This document shows positions 26,109 to 33,578 of a stretch of 64,000 nucleotides of DNA, one piece after another; the stretch's first letter is position 1, and each line of letters starts with the position of its first letter. The DNA is taken from NCBI RefSeq assembly GCF_027497215.1, contig NZ_CP114904.1, positions 2,316,001 to 2,380,000 on the forward strand, written 5' to 3'. The DNA is from Micromonospora sp. WMMD812 (GTDB lineage: Bacteria; Actinomycetota; Actinomycetes; Mycobacteriales; Micromonosporaceae). Position numbers and translations under genes: made by a program. Under the pieces are notes generated by a model. That model ran no database searches. It was not told where the DNA came from and worked only from the letters and a program-made list of their open reading frames with translations.

Positions 26109-27092
26109 ATGGAGCAGCGCACCTTCCGCCGGCTCGGGCGGACCGTCGGAATCGTCGGCCTGGGGGCCTGGCAGCTCGGCGCCGACTGGGGCACGGTCAC
26201 CGAGGACGACGCGATGGCCATCCTGGCCGCGGCCGTCGACGCCGGAGTCACTTTCCTCGACACCGCCGACGTCTACGGCGACGGCCGCAGCGAGCAGCTG
26301 ATCGGGCGCTTCCTGCGGACCCGGGCGGGCGACGGGCTGACCGTGGCCACCAAGATGGGCCGCCGGGTCGAGCAGCGGCCGGAGGCGTACACCCTCGCGC
26401 ACTTCCGTGAGTGGACCGACCGGTCGCGGAAGAACCTCGGCACCGACCGGCTGGACCTGGTCCAGTTGCACTGCCCGCCCACCGCGGTGTTCGCCGACGA
26501 CGCGGTCTTCGACGCCCTGGACGCGCTCGTGGCCGAGGAGTCGATCGCAGGCTACGGGGTGAGTGTGGAGACCTGCGACCAGGCGCTCACCGCGATCGCC
26601 CGGCCCGGCGTGGCCAGCGTCCAGATCATCCTCAACGCCCTGCGCCACAAGCCCGTCGAACGGGTGCTGCCCGCCGCCGAGGCCGCCGGGGTCGGCATCA
26701 TCGCCCGGGTGCCGCTGGCCAGCGGCCTGCTGTCCGGCCGCTACGACGAGCGCACCACCTTCCCGGCCGACGACCACCGCACCTACAACCGGCACGGCGA
26801 GGCCTTCGACGTCGGCGAGACGTTCTCCGGCGTCGACTTCGACCTGGGGCTTTCGGCGGTACGCCGGTTGGCGCCGCTCGTCGGCGACGACCGCACGATG
26901 GCGCAGTTCGCCCTGCGCTGGGTGCTGGATCAGGCGGGTGTCACCGTCGTCATCCCGGGCGCCCGCGACGCCGAGCAGGCCCGGCGCAACGTCGCCGCGG
27001 CCGCGCAGCCGTCGCTCACGGCCGAGCAGCTGGCCGGCGTCCGCGAGGTCTACGACGAGTTGGTCCGCCCGCAGGTGCACGGCCGGTGGTGA
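26109..27092 (+). CDS. Aldo/keto reductase
   Basis: 327 aa AKR-superfamily oxidoreductase, closest in layout to the YajO/general stress 69 type. Catalytic residues: Asp/Tyr in FLDTADVYGDGRSE, Lys in VATKMGRRV, His in VQLHCPPTAVF; NADP site VTVVIPGARDAEQARRNVAAA. Leaderless ATG start. It differs clearly from the AKR at 13171, so the two are not recent duplicates. Substrate unknown. Confidence 0.93.
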   Translation: MEQRTFRRLGRTVGIVGLGAWQLGADWGTVTEDDAMAILAAAVDAGVTFLDTADVYGDGRSEQLIGRFLRTRAGDGLTVATKMGRRVEQRPEAYTLAHFREWTDRSRKNLGTDRLDLVQLHCPPTAVFADDAVFDALDALVAEESIAGYGVSVETCDQALTAIARPGVASVQIILNALRHKPVERVLPAAEAAGVGIIARVPLASGLLSGRYDERTTFPADDHRTYNRHGEAFDVGETFSGVDFDLGLSAVRRLAPLVGDDRTMAQFALRWVLDQAGVTVVIPGARDAEQARRNVAAAAQPSLTAEQLAGVREVYDELVRPQVHGRW

Positions 27093-27198
27093 CCCGCCCG
27101 CGGCCGGTCCTCGCCGGGGGCGCACCGGGGCGGTTCCTCGCCCCGGCCGGGCACGCCGGGCATCCTGGAGAGCCGGTACGCGGTGAAGGGGGGACGCG

Positions 27199-27396
27199 AT
27201 GAGGGGCTGGTTTCCGCTCACGCTCGGTCTGCTGGCGATCGTGGTCGGTGCCGTCTGGACGGTCCAGGGTCTGGGTTTCGTCGACGGCAGCGTGATGACC
27301 GGCGAACGGATCTGGGCGGTGGTCGGGCCGATCGTGGCATTGGCCGGGATCGTGGTGCTCTGGATCGGTCTGCGCGCCCGGCGCCGACGTCCCTGA
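27199..27396 (+). CDS. Small two-helix membrane protein
   Basis: 65 aa: helix 1 about residues 5-26 (FPLTLGLLAIVVGAVWTVQG), short loop with GFVDGSVMTG, helix 2 about 38-57, then an Arg-rich end RARRRRP. The start has a GGGGGG-type ribosome site. Similar small proteins are common in actinobacteria; function unknown. Loop sequence between helices suggests a conserved family rather than random frame. Confidence 0.8.
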   Translation: MRGWFPLTLGLLAIVVGAVWTVQGLGFVDGSVMTGERIWAVVGPIVALAGIVVLWIGLRARRRRP

Positions 27397-27440
27397 ACGT
27401 CCACTCGGCGGCCGGGAAAGGGAAAGCCTGGGAATGGGAA

Positions 27441-27472
27441 AGCCCCGTATCCCGAGGACGGGATACGGGGCT
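27441..27472 (-). terminator. Intrinsic terminator of the cold-shock gene
   Basis: Perfect 13-bp inverted repeat AGCCCCGTATCCC (27441-27453) with 27460-27472, 6-nt loop, followed on the minus strand by TTTCCC. 58 bp after the cold-shock stop. Confidence 0.8.
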
Positions 27473-27530
27473 CCACTGTCGATCCGTAGGCGGATCAGCC
27501 CACTGGCCGGCGGGGGCCGGCCGGCACTGC

Positions 27531-27734
27531 TCAGATGGGGCGGACCTGCTCAGCCTGCGGGCCCTTCTGACCCTGAGCGATCTCGAACTCCACCCGCTGG
27601 TTCTCCTCCAGCGTGCGGTAGCCGCTGGTCTGGATGGCCGAGAAGTGGACGAACACGTCAGCACCCCCGCCGTCGACGGTGATGAAGCCGAAGCCCTTGT
27701 CAGCGTTGAACCACTTCACGGTTCCCTGCGCCAT
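27531..27734 (-). CDS. Cold-shock protein (CspA family)
   Basis: 67-aa single OB-fold RNA/DNA chaperone. RNP1 KGFGFITV and RNP2 VFVHFSAI are intact and length is exact for the family. Strong ribosome site GAAGGAGA before ATG. A long A/T-richer leader lies upstream (about 27735-27930), as is usual for csp mRNAs. Confidence 0.97.
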   Translation of the reverse strand: MAQGTVKWFNADKGFGFITVDGGGADVFVHFSAIQTSGYRTLEENQRVEFEIAQGQKGPQAEQVRPI

Positions 27735-27977
27735 GTGTATCTCCTTCTAAAACTGGCGGCCGAGCACGCCGTGCGGCCGGTTGGCCGTTTTCGAGCAGCG
27801 GCGCCTGAGGCGGCCCCCGGTGAAGGAGACTTCTCTCAACCCACGCCATCTCGCAACAGCGTGGAACAGCAAACCACGTACGCAAAAACTCTGCACAGCC
27901 TACCCGACGAAATTCTCCGACATGTGACCTGACGGATGCCAGAGATCCGCTGGGTGGGCGTGCGCCACCATGCGAAA
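27735..27977 (-). promoter_or_regulatory. Leader and promoter region of the cold-shock gene
   Basis: No gene. Reading on the minus strand, the stretch is lower in GC than its surroundings and contains TAGGCT (about 27904-27899), a candidate -10, leaving an untranslated leader of roughly 150-160 nt. Long structured leaders are typical of cold-shock mRNAs; the structure was not computed. Confidence 0.45.
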
Positions 27978-28010
27978 GGCCCCCTTGCCATCGAACATGG
28001 CAAGGGGGCC
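27978..28010 (-). terminator. Intrinsic terminator of the DUF4235 operon
   Basis: Perfect 13-bp inverted repeat GGCCCCCTTGCCA (27978-27990) with 27998-28010, 7-nt loop, then TTT on the minus strand. It starts 18 bp after the DUF4235 stop. Confidence 0.85.
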
Positions 28011-28027
28011 GGCACGTCAACGGCCGG

Positions 28028-28300
28028 TCACTGCGGCCAGCGTCCGGTGAGTCGGCGTACGCCGACCGCACCGCCGCGGTCCACCGCGGCCCGGACGACC
28101 GCGAAGATGGCGCCCTGCAACGCCGCGGCCGCCAGGATCTCGCCCCAGGCACGGTCCTCGTCGGTGGCGCTGGGTGCCTCGCCGTCGCCCGCGGTGATCT
28201 TCCAGACCTGCCGGAAGATGGCGCCGGCGAGCGTGCCGGCGGCGAGACCCAGCAGCACGCCGACCGGCTTGTACGCGGCCCGGTTGATGGCCTTGCTCAC
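28028..28300 (-). CDS. DUF4235 membrane protein
   Basis: 90 aa, two hydrophobic helices (GVLLGLAAGTLAGAIF and ILAAAALQGAIFAVVRAAV) joined by a polar loop with WKITAG, matching the actinobacterial DUF4235 family. GTG start at 28300 overlaps the DUF3618 stop by 4 bp. Last gene of a three-gene envelope cassette; the function is unknown. Confidence 0.88.
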   Translation of the reverse strand: MSKAINRAAYKPVGVLLGLAAGTLAGAIFRQVWKITAGDGEAPSATDEDRAWGEILAAAALQGAIFAVVRAAVDRGGAVGVRRLTGRWPQ

Positions 28301-28668
28301 CTGCGCCTCCCTCGAAGGATCAGTAGCACGACCGCGGTGGCCACCGCGCCGGCCGCGACCGCCGCCCACGGCGCCGGACCCCGAAGGACGTCGCCCGGCC
28401 GGTGCGCCATCGCGCGGGCCGCGCCGGCCTTCTGCGCCGTCTGCGTCCGAGCCGCCCCGGCCGTGTGCCCCGCCTGGCCGCGCATGCGGGCGAACTTCTG
28501 CGCGGCCTGCTCCCGCATCCGCTGCCGGGCCTGCTCGGCTGACCCCTTGAGCCGGGCCTTGACGTCGGCCTTGGCCGCGAGCGCCTCCATCGTCTCGCCC
28601 AGTTCCACCCGGGTCCGCCGGATCTCCTCGCGGAGCGCCTCGGTGTCGCCCCGCCCGTTGCCGGTCAT
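28297..28668 (-). CDS. DUF3618 protein
   Basis: 123 aa. N-terminal helical region with the DUF3618 pattern LREEIRRTRVELGETMEALA, a basic, Gln/Ala-rich middle (residues 35-85) and one C-terminal membrane helix (about 98-117) ending in RGRRR. ATG start overlaps the holin-X gene stop by 4 bp. Tail-anchored topology; function unknown. Confidence 0.9.
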   Translation of the reverse strand: MTGNGRGDTEALREEIRRTRVELGETMEALAAKADVKARLKGSAEQARQRMREQAAQKFARMRGQAGHTAGAARTQTAQKAGAARAMAHRPGDVLRGPAPWAAVAAGAVATAVVLLILRGRRR

Positions 28669-29099
28669 GACCGTCTCCCGTCCTTCACCGCGGCGGCCAC
28701 GGTGTCCACGTCCGCCCGGACGCTACGGACCGTCGCCGCCGGAACCGGCGGGACCGCGCGGCCGACCTGCTGCTTGCCGACCAGGGCCAGGATGCCGGCG
28801 AGCAGGAAGAGGCCGACCGCGACGATCAGCGCGGCGGCCCAGGCCGGCAGCGCCAGGTCGAGCAGCAGCACCACGGTGAGGACCAGCGCGCCCAGGCCGT
28901 AGAACGCCAGCGCGCCGCCGCCGCCGAAGAGGCCGATGCCGATGCCGGCGTGCTTGCCCTTCTGGGTCAACTCCGCCCGGGCCAGCGCCAGCTCGTCCCG
29001 GACCAGGCGGGAGATCTGCTCGGTGGCCCGTTGCACCAGCTCGGCGGTGGAGGGCTCGCTCCCGGTGCGGGATGTGCGGGCGTTCGCCACGTCAGCCAT
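28665..29099 (-). CDS. Phage holin family / holin-X (DUF1469) membrane protein
   Basis: 144 aa. Amphipathic helix LVQRATEQISRLVRDELALA, then two membrane helices (about 53-76 and 82-108). This is the actinobacterial holin-superfamily-III/DUF1469 type, which is chromosomal and not linked to phage genes here. Good GGAGG ribosome site before the ATG. First gene of the holin-X, DUF3618, DUF4235 operon, an arrangement common in actinobacteria and thought to concern envelope stress (inference). Confidence 0.9.
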   Translation of the reverse strand: MADVANARTSRTGSEPSTAELVQRATEQISRLVRDELALARAELTQKGKHAGIGIGLFGGGGALAFYGLGALVLTVVLLLDLALPAWAAALIVAVGLFLLAGILALVGKQQVGRAVPPVPAATVRSVRADVDTVAAAVKDGRRS

Positions 29100-29417
29100 G
29101 CTGTCCTCCTTTCGTCATCACCGCGCTGTATGCCCGGAGTCGCCGCTCGTCAATCCTGGGCGTAGCGCCCCACCGGATCCGGAGAGAGACGTCCGGCAGC
29201 AGGTCCCCCGGAACCGCCCGATCAAACCTCCCGGACCGGGCGATTGCCTCCCCCCGCCACGGAAAACGCCACCCTCCGGGCAGAGGACACGTACCCGCGC
29301 ACCCAACAGCCCCGCGATCTTGCAGTTTCTGCCCCGGTGAAAACCGCGTAGCGGGACAAATACTGGGCCGAAACTGCAAGATCGCGGGACCAGGGCGGGG
29401 GCGGGGCGGGGGCGGGG
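29100..29417. other. Intergenic region between MscS and holin-X genes
   Basis: Contains palindrome C (29311-29388) next to the MscS stop and, on the other side, the promoter region of the holin-X operon, in which no clear -10/-35 pair stands out. No gene seen. Confidence 0.5.
29311..29388. repeat. Long intergenic palindrome C
   Basis: Perfect 19-bp arms 29311-29329 (containing GATCTTGCAGTTTC) and 29370-29388, extended inward by GCCC/GGGC. It starts 30 bp after the MscS stop (minus strand), so it may terminate that transcript. The GATC-TTGCAGTT core resembles palindrome E. Confidence 0.85.
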
Positions 29418-30614
29418 TTAGCGGCGGGAGTCGGCGGGTTCGTCCGGGCCGACGAAGGCCTCGCTGCGGGCGTCGCCGTCGTCGCTGCCGCCGAAGAGCC
29501 GCGCGTCGTCGGGCACCTCGCCGTCGGCGAGCGGTCGGGTCGCGCGGCGGGGCTGCACCCACTGCCAGGGCAGCTGGCTGTCGGCGTCGCCCAGCTCGGT
29601 GCGGACGCGCGGCATCGCCATCGGGCGCTGGTCGCGTACCCAGGCGACCAGGTGCTCTCGGACCAGACAGCGCAGGTCCCACAGGCTGCCGGCGTCGCCG
29701 GCGCTGACCAGCGCGCGCACCCGGATGCTGCCACCGGTCGCGTCGGTCACCTGGAGCACGCACACCCGGCCGTCCCACAGGTCGGTGCTCTCGACCAGGC
29801 GGCGCAACTCCTCACGCATCGCCTGGACGGGGACCGCCCAGTCCACGTCGAACTCGGCCGTGCCGAGCACCGCCGCCTCGGTCCGGGTCCAGTTCTGGAA
29901 CGGCGTGCTGGTGAAGTACGAGGTGGGCAGGATCAGCCGGCGGTCGTCCCAGATCTGCACGACCACGTAGCTGAGGGTCAGCTCCTCGATCCGGCCCCAC
30001 TCCCCCTCGACGACCACCACGTCGTCGAGTCGGACGGCGTCGCTGAACGCCAGTTGCAGGCCGGCGAAGACATTGCCGAGCAGACTCTGCGCGGCCAGCG
30101 CGGCGACCACACCGACGACACCTGCGCTGGTCAGCACACCGGCGCCGATGCCACGGACGCTGGGGAAGGTCATCAGCATCACGCCGAGCGCCAGGATCAC
30201 GATCACGGCGATGGTCAGCCGGCGCAGCATCACCACCTGGGTGCGTACGCGCCGGGCGTGCCGGTTGTCCGGCACGTCGACCCGGAACCGGGCCAGCGCG
30301 GTGTCCTCGACCACCACCAGCAGCGCGGCGACCAGCCAGGCGACGCTGGCGATGACCGCGAGCACCAGCAGGTGCAGCAGCATCTGCCGCCACGGGGTGC
30401 CGACCGCGTAGCCGGTGCTGAACCGGACGGCGAACTGGACCGCCAGCACGGTGGCGGCGGCCTGGAACGGGCGGTGGGCGTGCTCGGTGAGTTCGGTCAT
30501 CAGCCGCGAGCGGCGGCCGAACCGACGGGTCAACCGGTGTACCACCGCCACCACGAAGAGGGCGATCGCCGCCGCGGCGAGCGCGGCGACGACCGTCCCG
30601 AGGTAGCTCTGCAC
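29418..30614 (-). CDS. Mechanosensitive ion channel, MscS family
   Basis: 398 aa. Four predicted membrane helices; the last carries the pore-lining Gly/Ala pattern VLTSAGVVGVVAALAAQSLLG, followed by the MscS beta-domain signature GLQLAFSDAVRLDDVVVVEG and IEELTLSYVVVQIWDDRRL. The C-terminal cytoplasmic vestibule is followed by an acidic tail. GTG start at 30614 behind GGAGGGAGA. Acts as an osmotic safety valve. Confidence 0.94.
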   Translation of the reverse strand: MQSYLGTVVAALAAAAIALFVVAVVHRLTRRFGRRSRLMTELTEHAHRPFQAAATVLAVQFAVRFSTGYAVGTPWRQMLLHLLVLAVIASVAWLVAALLVVVEDTALARFRVDVPDNRHARRVRTQVVMLRRLTIAVIVILALGVMLMTFPSVRGIGAGVLTSAGVVGVVAALAAQSLLGNVFAGLQLAFSDAVRLDDVVVVEGEWGRIEELTLSYVVVQIWDDRRLILPTSYFTSTPFQNWTRTEAAVLGTAEFDVDWAVPVQAMREELRRLVESTDLWDGRVCVLQVTDATGGSIRVRALVSAGDAGSLWDLRCLVREHLVAWVRDQRPMAMPRVRTELGDADSQLPWQWVQPRRATRPLADGEVPDDARLFGGSDDGDARSEAFVGPDEPADSRR

Positions 30615-30694
30615 AGGCTCTCTCCCTCCGGCCGGGCGCCACGGGGCTTCGGGCAAAGGCCCTATGGTGCCCGGTGTCTCCCGTATCGACCAGC

Positions 30695-31516
30695 TCAGAC
30701 CTTGCGGTAGCGGGACTGGAGGAAGCAGAAGGTGCCGAAGGCGGCGATGCCGAGGGCGACCAGGGAGAGCAGCACGGTGCCGTACGACTGCTCGCGCAGC
30801 GTCCGCAGCGCGGCGTCAAGACCGCGGGCCTTCTCCGGGTCGTACGTGACGGCGGCGACGATGACCAGCACGCCCGCGATGCCGTACGCGATGCCCTTGG
30901 CGACGTAGCCGGCGATGCCGAGCCGGCGCGCGAGCCGATGGATCCGCGGGCTCATCTCCATGGTCTTGAGATGCTTCTCGAAGCGCTTGACCAGACCGTA
31001 GATCACCAGGCCGACGCCGATCGTGGCGAGCACCAGCCCGGCGAGGCCGACCAGCCAGCGACCGCCGGTGGAGGTCATCGCCTGCCCGGTGAGGGCCTCC
31101 TGCTGGTCGGCGGACTTGGAGCCGGCGTCGGAGAAGACCTTGTACGCGGTCCAGGCGAAGTAGAGGTAGACCAGGGTGCGCCCGGCCGACGCGAGCCGCT
31201 CCCAGACCCGCTCCTTGCCGCGCTCGGCGCGGTGCCCCACGGCCGCCTCCAGCGCCTGCCAGATCGCCATGGCGAGCAGGCCGATCGCGGTCGCGATCAC
31301 GAGGACCTTGCCGAGCGGCTGGGCCGCGAGGGTACGCAGCGCGCCGGACTGGTCGCCGTCGGCGGCGGAGTGCCCGAACGCGATCTGCAACGCCAGCCAG
31401 GCGAACAGGAGGTGCACGATGCCGTAGCCGATGAAGCCGGCCCGGGCGAGAAGTTCCAGCCACCTGCTGTCGGCCGTGCGGGCGGCGGTGGCTTCGGCGT
31501 TGCGGGTGAGTGACAT
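30695..31516 (-). CDS. DUF1206 membrane protein
   Basis: 273 aa, six helices in three repeated pairs; each repeat opens with a Gly-Tyr-x-x-(K/H)-(G/L) pattern (GFIGYGIVHLLFAW, SAGRTLVYLYFAWTAYKV, GIAGYVAKGIAYGIAG), which is the DUF1206 hallmark. Start set at ATG 31516, 6 nt after GATTGT on the minus strand. Function unknown; abundant in actinobacteria. Confidence 0.9.
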   Translation of the reverse strand: MSLTRNAEATAARTADSRWLELLARAGFIGYGIVHLLFAWLALQIAFGHSAADGDQSGALRTLAAQPLGKVLVIATAIGLLAMAIWQALEAAVGHRAERGKERVWERLASAGRTLVYLYFAWTAYKVFSDAGSKSADQQEALTGQAMTSTGGRWLVGLAGLVLATIGVGLVIYGLVKRFEKHLKTMEMSPRIHRLARRLGIAGYVAKGIAYGIAGVLVIVAAVTYDPEKARGLDAALRTLREQSYGTVLLSLVALGIAAFGTFCFLQSRYRKV

Positions 31517-31577
31517 GGCGCCACAATCTCCGATTGCGAAGATCCCCAAACGTCGGCCGCCGCCGCCCGCGGCGGGG

Positions 31578-31946
31578 TCAGCTGCCGGAACCCTGCGAAA
31601 CCTTGATCTTGATCTCCTGGTCGGTGACGCTGTCCAGGGTGACCGCGAGGCCGCCCACGTCGGCGGCCTGCTGGCCCGCGATCAGGGTGACCTGCTCTCC
31701 GGCGACCTCGACGGTCACCTGGTCGCCCTCGACGCCGACGAGCTTGGCGTCGACGCCGAGGATGCTGGCGCTCGCGTCGACGCCGCGCTGGAAGGTGACC
31801 GTGCAGGAGCCGGCGATGCTGCAGTCGGTGTCGGCGCCCTCGGAGCTGCAGCCGGCCAGCACGGCGACGCCGAGCGCCAGGCCGGCCAGCAGGCCGGCGA
31901 CGCGGCGGGTGGGGGTCAGCGGGGAGTTACCGGGTCGGTTCGTCAC
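31578..31946 (-). CDS. Small secreted lipoprotein
   Basis: 122 aa. Signal peptide with Arg pair, hydrophobic stretch AGLLAGLALGVAVLAGC and a lipobox ending in Cys33, so a membrane-anchored extracellular lipoprotein. The mature part has one Cys pair (DTDCSIAGSCTV) probably forming a disulfide and a beta-rich, Val/Thr-rich body. Not recognised as a named family. GTG start, leaderless promoter shared back-to-back with the aminotransferase gene. Confidence 0.85.
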   Translation of the reverse strand: MTNRPGNSPLTPTRRVAGLLAGLALGVAVLAGCSSEGADTDCSIAGSCTVTFQRGVDASASILGVDAKLVGVEGDQVTVEVAGEQVTLIAGQQAADVGGLAVTLDSVTDQEIKIKVSQGSGS

Positions 31947-31953
31947 CCGGCCA

Positions 31954-32002
31954 AGGGTACGAGACGCCCGCGAACGAGCCCGTCGCCCGCGACGGCTAGG
32001 GT
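31954..32002. promoter_or_regulatory. Back-to-back leaderless promoters
   Basis: Minus strand TACCCT (31959-31954) is 7 nt before the lipoprotein GTG; plus strand TAGGGT (31997-32002) is 6 nt before ATG 32009. The two genes are 62 bp apart with no ribosome sites, so both appear leaderless and start from one short region. Confidence 0.65.
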
Positions 32003-32008
32003 CGCGGC

Positions 32009-33235
32009 ATGCCGTTCGACATCGCCCGGGTGCGGGCCGGTTACCCCGCCCTGACCGAGGGTTTCGTGCACTTCGATGGTGCCGGTGGCACCCAGACCGC
32101 CGGGTCGGTGGTCGACGCGGTCGCCGCGGCGATGCGCGCCGCGACCGGCAACCGCAGCACCGCGTTCGAGCCCGGCCGGCGCTCGCTGGAGCTGGTGGCC
32201 GCGGCCCGCGCGGCGGTGGCCGACCTGGTGGGTGGGGACGCGGCCGGGGTGGTATTCGGGCCGAGCGCCACCGCGCTGCTCTACACCCTGGCCCGCACGG
32301 TCGGCGCGGGCTGGCGCCCGGGCGACGAGGTGGTCCTCTCCCGGCTCGACCACGACGCGAACGTCCGGCCGTGGGTGCAGGCCGCCGAGGCGGCCGGGGC
32401 CACCGTGCGGTGGGCCGAGTTCGATCGGGGCACCGGCGAGTTGCCCGCCGGGCAGTACGCCGACCTGGTGACCGAGCGGACCCGGCTGGTCGCGGTCACC
32501 GCGGGCAGCAACGCGATCGGCACCGTCCCGGACGTGCCGGCGATCGCCAAGGCCGCCCACGCCGTCGGCGCGCTGGTCGTCGTGGACGGCGTGCACGCGG
32601 TGCCGCACGCGCCGATCGACCTGGCGACGCTCGGCGCGGACGTGTTGGTCACCAGCGCGTACAAGTGGTCCGGGCCGCACCTGGCCGCGATGGTGGCCGA
32701 CCCGGGCCGCTGGGCGGAGTTGCGCCCGGCGAAGCTCATCCCCTCGTCCGACGCGGTGCCGGAGCGCTTCGAGTACGGCACGCCGAGCTTCCCGCTGCTC
32801 GCCGGGGTGGCCGCCGCCGTCGACCACCTGGCCGGGCTGGACGCGGACGCCACCGGCGACCGGCGCTCCCGGCTGCGGGCCAGCCTCGCCGCCGCGCAGG
32901 CGCACGAGGAGGCACTGCTGGAGCGGCTGATCGCCGGGCTGACCGCGCTGCCCGGGGTGACCGTCTACGGTTCCCCGGCCCGGCGGTGGCCCACGGTCTC
33001 CTTCCGCCTCGCCGGGATGTCCCCCGCGCGGACGCAGGCGGCGTTGGGCGCGGGCGGCTTCTGCCTCTCCGCGGGCGACTACTACGCCTACGAGTACTTC
33101 ACCGCCATGGGCCTGCGTGATACCGGCGGCGCGGTGCGGGCCAGCATCTACCACTACAACACGGCCGACGAGGTGGACCTGTTGCTCGCCGAACTGGGCC
33201 GCCTGGCCTCCGGGACGGCGACAATGGCCGGGTGA
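32009..33235 (+). CDS. Class V aminotransferase / cysteine desulfurase-like protein
   Basis: PLP enzyme of 408 aa related to SufS/CsdA-like desulfurases of the VC1184 type. PLP features: VVVDGVHAVPHAPID (Asp and His) and Schiff-base Lys in VTSAYKWSGPH (about residue 219). The desulfurase active-site Cys loop is not obvious, so the reaction (desulfuration, isopenicillin epimerase-like or other) is open. Followed by a GNAT gene with a 4-bp overlap. Confidence 0.9.
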   Translation: MPFDIARVRAGYPALTEGFVHFDGAGGTQTAGSVVDAVAAAMRAATGNRSTAFEPGRRSLELVAAARAAVADLVGGDAAGVVFGPSATALLYTLARTVGAGWRPGDEVVLSRLDHDANVRPWVQAAEAAGATVRWAEFDRGTGELPAGQYADLVTERTRLVAVTAGSNAIGTVPDVPAIAKAAHAVGALVVVDGVHAVPHAPIDLATLGADVLVTSAYKWSGPHLAAMVADPGRWAELRPAKLIPSSDAVPERFEYGTPSFPLLAGVAAAVDHLAGLDADATGDRRSRLRASLAAAQAHEEALLERLIAGLTALPGVTVYGSPARRWPTVSFRLAGMSPARTQAALGAGGFCLSAGDYYAYEYFTAMGLRDTGGAVRASIYHYNTADEVDLLLAELGRLASGTATMAG

Positions 33236-33519
33236 GCACCCTGGTCGAGGACAATCCCGCCAAGCAGCGGTTCGAGATCCTGGTCGACGACGCGTTGGCC
33301 GGGTTCGCCGCGTACGAACTCCGGGGCGAGGTGCTGGTCTTCACGCGCACCGAGGTGGACCCCCGGTTCCAGAACATGGGCGTCGGGTCGGCCCTGGTCC
33401 GGCAGACCCTCGACCAGGTACGCGCACGCGGCGGCCGGGTCGTGCCACAGTGCCGGTTCGTGGCCGCGTTCATCGACCGGCACCCCGAGTACGCCGCCCT
33501 GGTCACCGACCAGCCCTGA
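33232..33519 (+). CDS. Small GNAT N-acetyltransferase
   Basis: 95 aa, the minimal Acetyltransf_CG/YjdJ-like type. Acetyl-CoA loop VDPRFQNMGVGSALVRQTLD and the late RVVPQCRFVAAFIDRHPEY are characteristic. GTG start overlaps the preceding stop by 4 bp; GACAAT 6 nt upstream could also give it a private leaderless promoter. Substrate unknown. Confidence 0.92.
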   Translation: MSTLVEDNPAKQRFEILVDDALAGFAAYELRGEVLVFTRTEVDPRFQNMGVGSALVRQTLDQVRARGGRVVPQCRFVAAFIDRHPEYAALVTDQP

Positions 33520-33569
33520 CCCGCCGACGTCGGCCGGCGGGTCGGGCGACGCCCCGGCTCAGCCGGGGC
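33519..33569. terminator. Double hairpin terminator between convergent genes
   Basis: Two hairpins: ACCCGCCG (33519-33526) with 33535-33542, and GCCCCGGC (33551-33558) with 33562-33569 across a 3-nt loop. They separate the GNAT gene from the GH3 gene. Confidence 0.7.
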
Positions 33570-33578
33570 CGGCGGCGG

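Noticed and set aside
28665..29099. Prophage remnant because of a holin-like gene.
   Set aside because: Holin-X/DUF1469 genes are normal chromosomal genes in actinobacteria and no other phage gene is near.
33232..33519. GNAT gene reading as toxin of a toxin-antitoxin pair.
   Set aside because: No RHH antitoxin partner; the sequence fits the small Acetyltransf_CG group and follows an aminotransferase.
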